This document shows, piece by piece, positions 37,383 through 43,785 of a stretch of DNA of 43,785 nt. The notes below the pieces were generated by a model. That model saw only the letters and a program-made list of their open reading frames with translations. It had not been told where the DNA came from and did not search any database. The position numbers were made by a program, and so were the translations under genes. The DNA lies in the NCBI GenBank assembly GCA_903872505.1, contig CAIQKV010000019.1, positions 1 to 43,785 of the forward strand, read 5' to 3'. Source of the stretch: an uncultured Opitutia bacterium (lineage in GTDB: Bacteria; Verrucomicrobiota; Verrucomicrobiia; Opitutales; Opitutaceae). Numbering within the stretch: position 1 is the first letter of the stretch; each line of letters starts with the position of its first letter.

Positions 37383-38414
37383 CTACTTCCAGGCGGTGAC
37401 GGTCCCGACCAGCGTCTCCACGCACTCGAGCTTCGCCTGCGGGAGGATGCCGTGGCCGAGGTTGAAGATGTGCCCGGGGGCGCCGCGCAACGACTCGAGC
37501 AGCCGGGTGGCCTCGCGGCCGACGATGGCCGGGGTGGTGTTGAGCAGCACGGGATCGAGGTTGCCCTGCACGGCGACATTGGCGGGGAGCGTGCGGCGGA
37601 CGACCGCCAGGTCACAGGTCCAGTCCACGCTCAGCACGCGGGCGCCGGTGAACGCCTGGTCCGTCAGGTGGGGTGCGGTGCCCTTGGCGTAGAGGATGAC
37701 GGGAAAGTCGCGGGGCAGCGCGGCGATGATCTGGCGAATCCACTTGAGGGAGGCGGCCTCGTAATCGGGTCCCGCGACGATGCCGCCCCATGAGTCGAAG
37801 ATCTGGATGGCGTCGGCCCCGGCGCGGATCTGCATCTGGAAGTACGCGATAAGCGCGGCAGTGAGCTTCTCCAAAAGCGCGTCGAACAGGGCGCGGTCGG
37901 TGTAGAACAGCAGCTTGATCCGCTCGAACTCGTCGGAACTGCCGCCCTCGACCATGTAGGTGGCGAGCGTCCAGGGTGAGCCGCCGAAGCCGAGCAATGC
38001 CTTCGTGCCGGCGAGTTCCTTTTTCAAGAGGGCCAGGGCGTCGGAAACATAGCGGAGTTTTTCCGGCACGGCGGCGGCGGAGGCGAGGGCGTCGACCTGG
38101 GCGCGGGTGTCGAGGCGGTATTCCATCGCGATGCCGCCCTCGTCCCGGAAGCGGTAGCCCTGGCCGAGGGCCTCGGGGATGACGAGGATGTCGGAGAACA
38201 GGATGGCGGCGTCGAGGCCGGGAAAGCGGCGGAGCGGCTGGAGGGTGACCTCGGCGGCGAGCGCCGGGGTCCGCACCATCTGGAGGAAGGACGACTTGGC
38301 CTTGAGCGCGCGATACTCGGGCAGGTAGCGGCCGGCCTGGCGCATGATCCAGAGGGGCGGGCGCTCCAGGGGCGCGCAGGCGCAGGCGGCAAGGAAGCGT
38401 TCGCGGGAAGTCAT
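37383..38414 (-). CDS. hemE: Uroporphyrinogen decarboxylase
   Basis: This 343-residue cytoplasmic enzyme removes four carboxyl groups from uroporphyrinogen III to make coproporphyrinogen III in haem synthesis. The signature 'RPPLWIMRQAGRYLPEYRALK' near the N-terminus supplies the substrate-binding arginines; 'LGFGGSPWTLATYMVEG', 'FDSWGGIVAGPDY' and 'VDWTCDLAVVRRTL' with 'VQGNLDPVLL' are also conserved. Length is typical. ileS lies 142 bases downstream on the same strand; the gap holds dyads such as GGGCAA, one base, TTGCCC on the minus strand near 37358-37370, without a T-run. Confidence 0.96.
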   Translation of the reverse strand: MTSRERFLAACACAPLERPPLWIMRQAGRYLPEYRALKAKSSFLQMVRTPALAAEVTLQPLRRFPGLDAAILFSDILVIPEALGQGYRFRDEGGIAMEYRLDTRAQVDALASAAAVPEKLRYVSDALALLKKELAGTKALLGFGGSPWTLATYMVEGGSSDEFERIKLLFYTDRALFDALLEKLTAALIAYFQMQIRAGADAIQIFDSWGGIVAGPDYEAASLKWIRQIIAALPRDFPVILYAKGTAPHLTDQAFTGARVLSVDWTCDLAVVRRTLPANVAVQGNLDPVLLNTTPAIVGREATRLLESLRGAPGHIFNLGHGILPQAKLECVETLVGTVTAWK

Positions 38415-38471
38415 TGTGATGCGGTGGCGAGTGTCATGGCCGCGGAGGAGTGAATACGGAACCGCGGCAAG

Positions 38472-38488
38472 GCGGAAACTATTTCCGC
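38472..38488. repeat. 17-base inverted repeat between dacA and hemE
   Basis: GCGGAAA and TTTCCGC form perfect seven-base arms around CTA. On the minus strand, just after the dacA stop, another imperfect stem (GGCGC...TTTT with AAAAGCGCC) lies beside it. Together they could form a tandem hairpin ending dacA transcription before hemE, though no uridine run follows. Confidence 0.35.
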
Positions 38489-38513
38489 GGCGCTTTTGGG
38501 AAAAAGGCGCCGG

Positions 38514-39536
38514 CTATTTCTTGGCGGGGGGGACGGCGAACTTGATCGCCGGGCTGCCATCGTCCGTGGGTTCCGGGACGGGGGCCGCGCTGACCGGCGA
38601 GGCCTCGGGCGCGGGCACGGCCTCGGCGCTTCCGGCGAAGGCCGGGCCGCCGGGCGGCAGTGCGGCGAAACCGCGCTCGATGAGCTCGGCGACCTTGAGG
38701 TCGCGGGTCTTGGATTCGGCGCTGCCCATCACGACCACGATGATGCGCTTGCCATTGCGCAGGGCCGTGGCGGAGAGGCAGAAACCGGCGCCGTTGGTGA
38801 ACCCGGTCTTCAACCCGTCCACGCCGGCGACCTTGCCGAGCAGGTGGTCGTGGTTGATCATGGCGATGACGCGGTCGGTGGTGCGCTTGCCCTCGCCAAA
38901 CTTGCGGGTCTTGAGCGAGGTGTAGCGGATGACGTCCGTGTTGAGCAGCAGGTGGCGGCAGAGCAGCGCGAAATCGCGCGGGGTGGTGAGGTCGCCCTCG
39001 GAGACGCGGCGGTTCGCCGGCGGCAGCCCGTGGGGCGTGCGGAAGGTCGTGTGCGTCATGCCGAGCTCCCGGGCCTTGGCGTTCATGAGGTCGACGAAGG
39101 CCGGCACCGAGCCGGCGGCGGTGCGGGCGAGCGCATGGGCGGCGTCGTTGGCCGACTGGATCATCATCGCGTAGAGGAGATCCTCGACCGGGAAGACCTC
39201 GTTCTCCTTCAGCCAGACCTGGGTGCCGCCGATCTTCGAGTCCGCGGCGGTGACCGTGACGGGCGTCTGCAGGGTGAGCGCGCCGCCCTTCAGTTTGTCG
39301 TGAATCACGAGAAACGTCATGAGCTTGGTCATGCTGGCCGGCGGGCTGGACTCGCCGGAATGGTCCTCGAACAGCACCGTGCCCGTGGCCGCGTCCATGA
39401 TGATGGCGCCCTTGTAGGCGTCGGCATCCGCCACCGTCGCGGGCCGCGACGGATGCGATTTGGCGAGGGCGGAGGCCGGCGCCAGCGCGGCGGCACAGAG
39501 CAGAAAAATGGCGGTGGCAGGGCGCGGGAAAATCAT
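38514..39536 (-). CDS. dacA: D-alanyl-D-alanine carboxypeptidase (S11, DacA-like)
   Basis: This 340-residue enzyme trims the terminal D-alanine from peptidoglycan stem peptides in the periplasm. A signal peptide is visible ('PATAIFLLCAAALAPASALAK'). The three penicillin-binding motifs are present: SxxK 'SMTK' (68-71), SxN 'SAN' (128-130) and KTG (243-245, in 'DGLKTGFTNGAGFC'). The C-terminal region after about residue 285 is proline- and alanine-rich and lacks the second domain and amphipathic anchor of PBP5, so this may be a shorter, soluble or loosely bound type. The frame continues upstream, but the ATG at 39536 places the signal peptide at the N-terminus. Confidence 0.93.
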   Translation of the reverse strand: MIFPRPATAIFLLCAAALAPASALAKSHPSRPATVADADAYKGAIIMDAATGTVLFEDHSGESSPPASMTKLMTFLVIHDKLKGGALTLQTPVTVTAADSKIGGTQVWLKENEVFPVEDLLYAMMIQSANDAAHALARTAAGSVPAFVDLMNAKARELGMTHTTFRTPHGLPPANRRVSEGDLTTPRDFALLCRHLLLNTDVIRYTSLKTRKFGEGKRTTDRVIAMINHDHLLGKVAGVDGLKTGFTNGAGFCLSATALRNGKRIIVVVMGSAESKTRDLKVAELIERGFAALPPGGPAFAGSAEAVPAPEASPVSAAPVPEPTDDGSPAIKFAVPPAKK

Positions 39537-39612
39537 GCGCGAGAGCGAAGCGGAGATTCGCGGCGCGGGGCGAGCAGAAAGACGCGCGGCGGGGCTATTT
39601 CGCGCCACCGGC

Positions 39613-39648
39613 CGGAGTCCGGGCCCAAAACCGCCCAGTTGGACTCCG
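39613..39648. promoter_or_regulatory. Nested inverted repeat in the dacA/cbpA divergent region
   Basis: CGGAGTCC (39613-39620) and GGACTCCG (39641-39648) are perfect eight-base arms 20 bases apart. Inside the spacer GGGC and GCCC form a further short stem. It lies in the 160-base region (39537-39696) between divergent dacA and cbpA, so it is likelier a regulator site than a terminator. TTGTGC (39653-39658), 17 bases, then TATGGT is a weak plus-strand promoter candidate just downstream. No known heat-shock element (CIRCE) was recognised. Confidence 0.35.
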
Positions 39649-39696
39649 CCAGTTGTGCCGCGGGCAACTTTACGCTATGGTTGGGGTCGTTCCTCC

Positions 39697-40680
39697 ATGG
39701 CCGTTCAATTCAAGGATTACTACGCCACGCTCGGAGTCGCCCGCACAGCCTCGCCCGAGGAGCTCAAGCAGGCCTTCCGCAAGCTGGCGCGCGTGCACCA
39801 CCCGGACGTGGCCAAGAACAAGGCCACCGGCGAGGCGAAGTTCAAGGAGATCAACGAGGCCTACGAGGTGCTGGGCGACCCGGACAAGCGGCGGAAGTAC
39901 GACGAACTGGGCATGAACTGGCAGGAGGGGGCGGGCGGTCCGTTTGCAGGTGGCGGGCGGGCGCGCGGCCGGGCCGGCACGGCCCCGAACCGGGCCGACT
40001 TTGAATTCGGCGGCACCGGCTTCAGCGATTTCTTCGAGTCGTTTTTTGGCAGCGGTCGCGGCGGCTTTGAGTCAACCCGCCGCGGACCGGTCGCCATGGA
40101 TGACGACGAGGAGGAGTTCGCCCATCCCGGGGAAGATATCGAAGCCGACCTGCTGGTCACGCTGGAGGAGGCCCTGCACGGCTCGAAGCGCAAGGTGACG
40201 CTACGCCGGCCGGGCCACAACGGCGGGTCCGACCGCCAGGATACCTATCAGGTCCGCATCCCCCCGGGGGTGCGCGAGGGCCAGCGCATCCGCCTGGCCG
40301 GGCAGGGCGGGGCGGGGCACGGCGGCGCCGCCCCGGGCGACCTCTATCTGCGGGTGCGGCTGGCGCGCCACCCCGATTTCAGCGTGCAGGCGTCCGACCT
40401 CTACTTCGACCTCGACCTCGCGCCGTGGGAGGCGGTGCTGGGGGTGACGGTGAAGATTCCCGCGCTGGATGGCCTGACCTCGCTGCACGTGCCGCCCGGC
40501 ACCGCGGCCGGCAGCCAGTTGCGGCTGCGCGGACTGGGCCTGCCGCGCGAGGGTGAGGGGCGCGGCGACCTCTATGCCACCGTGCGGATCCAGGTGCCGG
40601 TGACCGTCACGGCCGAAGCCCGCGGCCAGTGGGAGCAACTGGCCCGTTCCTCCAGCTTCAACCCAAGAAAAACGCCCTGA
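39697..40680 (+). CDS. DnaJ-family co-chaperone, CbpA-like
   Basis: This 327-residue protein has an N-terminal J domain with the HPD tripeptide (35-37, 'ARVHHPDVAKNK') that stimulates the ATPase of DnaK, a glycine/phenylalanine-rich linker ('GGPFAGGGRARGRAG', 'FGGTGFSDFFESFFGSGRGGF'), and two C-terminal peptide-binding domains ('EDIEADLLVTLEEALHGSKRKVTL', 'IRLAGQGGAG', 'LAPWEAVLGVTVKIPALDG'). No cysteine zinc-finger is present, so it is CbpA-type (class B) rather than DnaJ itself. DnaK and GrpE genes are not nearby. The ATG at 39697 is chosen over an upstream open frame; CCTCC directly precedes it, so no Shine-Dalgarno pairing is expected. Confidence 0.92.
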   Translation: MAVQFKDYYATLGVARTASPEELKQAFRKLARVHHPDVAKNKATGEAKFKEINEAYEVLGDPDKRRKYDELGMNWQEGAGGPFAGGGRARGRAGTAPNRADFEFGGTGFSDFFESFFGSGRGGFESTRRGPVAMDDDEEEFAHPGEDIEADLLVTLEEALHGSKRKVTLRRPGHNGGSDRQDTYQVRIPPGVREGQRIRLAGQGGAGHGGAAPGDLYLRVRLARHPDFSVQASDLYFDLDLAPWEAVLGVTVKIPALDGLTSLHVPPGTAAGSQLRLRGLGLPREGEGRGDLYATVRIQVPVTVTAEARGQWEQLARSSSFNPRKTP

Positions 40681-40707
40681 AGTGCAGCTGGGAGGATCAA
40701 CGTCGGC

Positions 40708-41064
40708 TTACAGGCGCTCGTCCATCTTGCGCAGCCGCCCGGCCATGACCGACATCAGTTGCAGGGCGAAACTCGGGTTCCGCTGGACGAGAAAAAGAAA
40801 CGTGACCTGATCGATGGTCGCGAGCTTGGTGCTGGCGGTGGCCGTGGCCGTCGCGTTGCGCGGCTTTTCCTCGATGAGGGCCATTTCGCCGAAATACCCC
40901 CCAGGTCCGACCGTCTCGACCAAGTGGCCGTTGATCACGATCTCCACTCTGCCCTCGACGACGGCATACATGCGTTCGGCGGCATCGCCCTCCTTGAAAA
41001 TGACCTGGCCGGCCGGAACCGTGTTATATTCCTGATCCTTGTCGAACAGAGGCTTGGTTTTCAT
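40708..41064 (-). CDS. Stand-alone cyclic-nucleotide-binding (CRP-like) domain protein
   Basis: This 118-residue protein consists only of a cNMP-binding fold: 'NTVPAGQVIFKEGDAAERMYAVVEGRVEIVINGHLVETVGPGGYFGEMALIEEKPRNATATA', then 'LATIDQVTFLFLVQRNPSFALQLMSVMAGRLRKMD'. The phosphate-binding cassette reads 'FGEMALIEEKPRNATA', with an asparagine in place of the usual arginine-serine pair (typically R-[ST]-A), so nucleotide binding is plausible but not assured. There is no DNA-binding helix-turn-helix or kinase domain. It probably acts as a sensor through a partner. It is convergent with the CbpA-like gene and lies 95 bases downstream of prfC. Confidence 0.85.
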   Translation of the reverse strand: MKTKPLFDKDQEYNTVPAGQVIFKEGDAAERMYAVVEGRVEIVINGHLVETVGPGGYFGEMALIEEKPRNATATATASTKLATIDQVTFLFLVQRNPSFALQLMSVMAGRLRKMDERL

Positions 41065-41159
41065 GGGACGGACGAGGGGGAGAATCCATTAATTACTGAT
41101 TGGTCATAGGATACAACCAGAAGGTGTTCCGCCGCCATGGCGTAAACTACGTACGCGAA

Positions 41160-42821
41160 CTACCGGCCCTGTTCCAGGGGCAGGTTGTGCAGTTTTACGC
41201 CGGGGTTCTTCTCCACGAAGTAGTGCATCGTCCACTCGTTCGGAAAGAAGACGACGGGCTGGTCGAGCTTGTCGGTGCCGAAGGCGACGCCGCTGGCGAC
41301 GATCAGCTTCGTCACGTCCGGCAATTTCTCCCCGGCGGCGGCCGGGGCCAGCCACTTCATGACCGTCCAGTTGGTCGGCTCAAGCCGCGAGGCGGCGCCG
41401 TATTCGCTCTCGAGGCGGAACTGCACCACCTCGAACTGCAGCGCGCCGACCGCCGCGAGCAGCGTGGCCGTGGTCATGCCCGCCCGCAGGCTGATGGTCT
41501 GCACGACCCCCTCCTGCAGCAGCTGGTCGAGGCCGGCGCGGAACTTTTTCGCGTCCGCCGGGTTCGGGTTGCTGATGAAGGCGAAGACTTCCGGCGGGAA
41601 GCGCGGGATCTCGTCATAGGCGATGCTCCGGTCCTCGGTCAGCGTGTCGCCGATGCCGAACTCCCCGTGGCCGACGAGGCCGATGACATCGCCGGGCCAG
41701 GCCTCGTCCACCGTCTCGCGCTCCTGGCCGAACAGCTTGTGCGAGGAGGACAGGCGGACGGTCTTGCCCGTGCGCTGGTGGGTGACGAGCATGTCGCGGG
41801 TGAACTTGCCCGAGCAGATGCGCACGAACGCGATCCGGTCGCGGTGCCGCGGGTCCATGTTGGCCTGGATCTTGAAGACGAAGGCCGAAAACCGCGGGTA
41901 TTCCACCGGGACGATGGCCCCCGCGGGGACGGTGGGCGTGCCGGGAGTGGGCTGGCCGGCGGAGAGCGTGACGGCGGCGTTCCGGTGCGGCTGCGGTGGC
42001 ACGGAGTCGTGGAGGAAGCCGTCGAGCAGGAGCTGGATGCCGAAATTGTTCACCGCGCTGCCGAAATAGACGGGCGTCTGCCGGCCGGCCCGCACGGCGG
42101 CGAGGTCGAAGCCATGCCCGGCGCCGTCGAGCATCGCGAGCTGCTCCGTGACCTGCTCGTAGGTGTAGTCGTCGAGCTTTTCGCGCACGGCGGGGTCGTC
42201 GAGCGAGGTGACGTTGACCGGCGCCTGGTATTTGCCGCCGGCGACGCGCTCGAAGAGGTGGACCTCGCGGGTGCGGCGGTCGAACACGCCGCGGAACGAG
42301 GGGCCGTTGCCGAGCGGCCAGACCACGGGCGACGATTGCAGGCCGAGCACCTGCTCGAGCTCGTCGAGGAGCTCGAGGGCGTTGCGCGTGGGCCGGTCAC
42401 ACTTGTTCATGAACGTGAAGATCGGGACGCCGCGGCGGCGGCAGACCTCGAAGAGCTTGCGCGTCTGCGCCTCGACGCCCTTGGCGGCGTCGATCACCAT
42501 CAGGGCGGCGTCAACCGCGGTGAGGACGCGGTAGGTGTCCTCCGAAAAGTCCTTGTGGCCGGGGGTGTCGAGCAGGTTGACCGCGTAGCCGGCGTAGTCG
42601 AACTGGAGGACGGTCGAGCTGATGGAGATGCCGCGCTGCTTCTCGAGCTCCATCCAGTCGGAGGCGGTGGCGCGCTGGTTCTTGCGCGCGGTCACGGCGC
42701 CGGCGAGGTGGATGGCGTTGCCGTAGAGGAGGAACTTCTCCGTGAGCGTGGTCTTGCCCGCATCGGGGTGCGAGATGATCGCAAAGGTGCGACGGCGGGC
42801 GGTTTCTGCGGCGGGAGACAT
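41160..42821 (-). CDS. prfC: Peptide chain release factor 3
   Basis: This 553-residue translational GTPase removes RF1 and RF2 from the ribosome after termination. The G domain shows 'SHPDAGKTTLTEKFLL' (P-loop), 'RGISISSTVLQFDY', 'DTPGHKDFSEDTYR' and 'NKCDRPTRN'. The RF3-specific segment 'GNAIHLAGAVTARKNQRATASDWMELEKQRG' separates it from EF-G. The C-terminal half has 'VGALQFEVVQFRLESEYG', typical of RF3. Length is a little above the 529 of E. coli. It is divergent from the RlmI-like gene across 125 bases. Confidence 0.96.
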   Translation of the reverse strand: MSPAAETARRRTFAIISHPDAGKTTLTEKFLLYGNAIHLAGAVTARKNQRATASDWMELEKQRGISISSTVLQFDYAGYAVNLLDTPGHKDFSEDTYRVLTAVDAALMVIDAAKGVEAQTRKLFEVCRRRGVPIFTFMNKCDRPTRNALELLDELEQVLGLQSSPVVWPLGNGPSFRGVFDRRTREVHLFERVAGGKYQAPVNVTSLDDPAVREKLDDYTYEQVTEQLAMLDGAGHGFDLAAVRAGRQTPVYFGSAVNNFGIQLLLDGFLHDSVPPQPHRNAAVTLSAGQPTPGTPTVPAGAIVPVEYPRFSAFVFKIQANMDPRHRDRIAFVRICSGKFTRDMLVTHQRTGKTVRLSSSHKLFGQERETVDEAWPGDVIGLVGHGEFGIGDTLTEDRSIAYDEIPRFPPEVFAFISNPNPADAKKFRAGLDQLLQEGVVQTISLRAGMTTATLLAAVGALQFEVVQFRLESEYGAASRLEPTNWTVMKWLAPAAAGEKLPDVTKLIVASGVAFGTDKLDQPVVFFPNEWTMHYFVEKNPGVKLHNLPLEQGR

Positions 42822-42946
42822 GGCGGAAAAGGGTCACGCTACCGGGGCCGGCCGCGCGCGCACCACAAAAATCGCGCGGCGGGCGGCGGTGGCCGGGGGC
42901 GGCGGCGGCGGGTCTGGGGTTGCGAAAACGGCCGACCTTGGGGTGA

Positions 42947-43785
42947 ATGGACCCAATGCCGACGCCCACGCTGAAACTGAAGCCCAATGCCAAGCCGCGC
43001 GTGCTCGCGGGCCACCCGTGGGTGTTCGCCAACGAGGTCGAGGCGCTGCTGCCGGCCGAGCATGACGGCGAGGTCGTCGAGTGCCGCGACCGGGCGGACC
43101 GGTTTCTCGGCACGGGCGTCTACAATTCCCGGTCCCAGATCATCTGGCGGCGGTTCAGCCGCGAGCGCGCGGCGCTCAACGCGGCGTACCTGCGCGGGGC
43201 GGTCGAGCGCGCGATCGCGCGGCGGGCCGGGGTGGAGGGCGGCAACCGGCGACTCGTGTGGTCGGAGTCGGATGACCTGCCCGGGCTCGTGGTGGACCAG
43301 TTTGGCGACACGCTGGTGGTGCAGATCCAGACGGCGGCGATGGAGAAGCGGTCGGCCATGATCGGCGACGTGCTGGCCGAGGTGCTGCAGCCCGCGGAGA
43401 TCATTTTCCGCAACGACGCGCCGATCCGCCGATTGGAGATCCTGCCGCTTGAGGTGCACACCCGTTCGGGGCAGCCGTGGGCGCCGCGGTGGGTGACCAT
43501 TGACGGCATGGAGTACTGGCTCGACCTGTCGGGCGGGCAGAAGACGGGTTTTTACCTCGACCAGCGCGCCCAGCACCGGCTGGTGGCGAAGTACTGCGCG
43601 GGAAAACGGGTGTTGGACGCGTTTTGCAACCAGGGGCCGTTCGCGCTGCACGCCGCGCGGGCCGGCGCCACAAAGGTGCTCGGGCTCGACAGCGCGGAGG
43701 ACGCGATCGCGGCGGCGCGTCGCAACGCGGAGAAGAACGGGGTCCAGGCCGAGTTTGGCGTGGCGAATGTCTTCGACTGGCTCAA
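42947..43785 (+). CDS. RlmI-like 23S rRNA (cytosine) methyltransferase, 3' end outside window
   Basis: The frame runs off the window; about 279 residues are visible. The N-terminus carries a PUA RNA-binding domain ('RVLAGHPWVFANEVEAL', 'GTGVYNSRSQIIWRRF'). It is followed by an RlmI middle region ('ESDDLPGLVVDQFGDTLVVQI', 'EYWLDLSGGQKTGFYLDQRAQHRLV') and a SAM-binding Rossmann fold ('KRVLDAFCNQGPFALHAARAGATKVLGLDSAEDAI'). E. coli RlmI methylates C1962 of 23S rRNA; the exact base here is inferred. The usual 'TGxF' of the SAM loop reads 'CNQGPF', a small variation. Two ATGs (42947 and 42956) are possible starts; 'GGGG' lies just before the first. Confidence 0.88.
   Translation, partial: MDPMPTPTLKLKPNAKPRVLAGHPWVFANEVEALLPAEHDGEVVECRDRADRFLGTGVYNSRSQIIWRRFSRERAALNAAYLRGAVERAIARRAGVEGGNRRLVWSESDDLPGLVVDQFGDTLVVQIQTAAMEKRSAMIGDVLAEVLQPAEIIFRNDAPIRRLEILPLEVHTRSGQPWAPRWVTIDGMEYWLDLSGGQKTGFYLDQRAQHRLVAKYCAGKRVLDAFCNQGPFALHAARAGATKVLGLDSAEDAIAAARRNAEKNGVQAEFGVANVFDWL

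Noticed and set aside
42880..42915. GGC-rich repeat run before the RlmI-like gene
   Set aside because: It is a short, imperfect composition effect with no regular unit, not a tandem repeat.

Overview
The window is GC-rich (roughly two-thirds G+C by eye) and densely coded bacterial chromosome. The gene set is that of a free-living Gram-negative-type heterotroph: AsmA-like outer-envelope protein, DacA, LspA, cardiolipin synthase, GspE/PilB-like ATPase, AcnA, zwf-opcA, and SpoIIE-type phosphatase plus STAS signalling. Combined with GC content, pyrimidine-rich leaders without Shine-Dalgarno sites, and an lspA / TraR-DksA / ileS cluster, this suggests a Verrucomicrobiota member, probably Opitutaceae-like. 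That placement is inference from gene style, not from a marker-gene comparison. No tRNA, rRNA, CRISPR array, prophage, integrase or insertion sequence was seen. No stretch longer than about 200 bases lacks a gene.

Layout. 1-2445: 3' part of an AsmA-like gene. 2507-6428: a polyamine ABC transporter operon, potC-potD-potB-potA, with a consensus-like sigma-54 -24/-12 element just before potC. 6505-10216: lipid genes, a fused acyltransferase/acyl-ACP synthetase and a cyclopropane fatty acid synthase. 10275-13425: a GlcD-type FAD oxidoreductase, a secreted sialidase-fold protein and a YpeA-type acetyltransferase. 13504-17286: smc, convergent with a GAF-GspE/PilB ATPase (17315-19501, minus). 19597-22631: yraN, zwf and opcA, the oxidative pentose phosphate entry enzyme with its assembly factor. 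22641-25149 (minus): cardiolipin synthase and tyrS. 25349-28580: peroxiredoxin, a clear intrinsic terminator, aconitase. 28634-30660: a STAS anti-anti-sigma-like protein and a membrane GAF-PP2C phosphatase, which look like half of a partner-switching pathway. 30662-30725: a REPIN-like paired hairpin. 30774-32869: trpB overlapping yicC. 32899-39536 (minus): dacA, hemE, ileS, a frameshifted TraR/DksA gene and lspA. 39697-40680: a CbpA-like DnaJ protein. 40708-42821 (minus): a stand-alone cyclic-nucleotide-binding domain and prfC. 42947-end: an RlmI-like methyltransferase cut by the window edge.

Most of the window is housekeeping, and I found no convincing undescribed multi-gene system. The items most worth a second look are the REPIN, the one-base frameshift in the TraR/DksA gene, the sigma-54-like site that would give an almost leaderless potC transcript, the GAF-GspE fusion, the 23-bp perfect dyad before the sialidase-like gene, the charged insertion in SMC, and the near absence of Shine-Dalgarno sites except in two overlapping genes.
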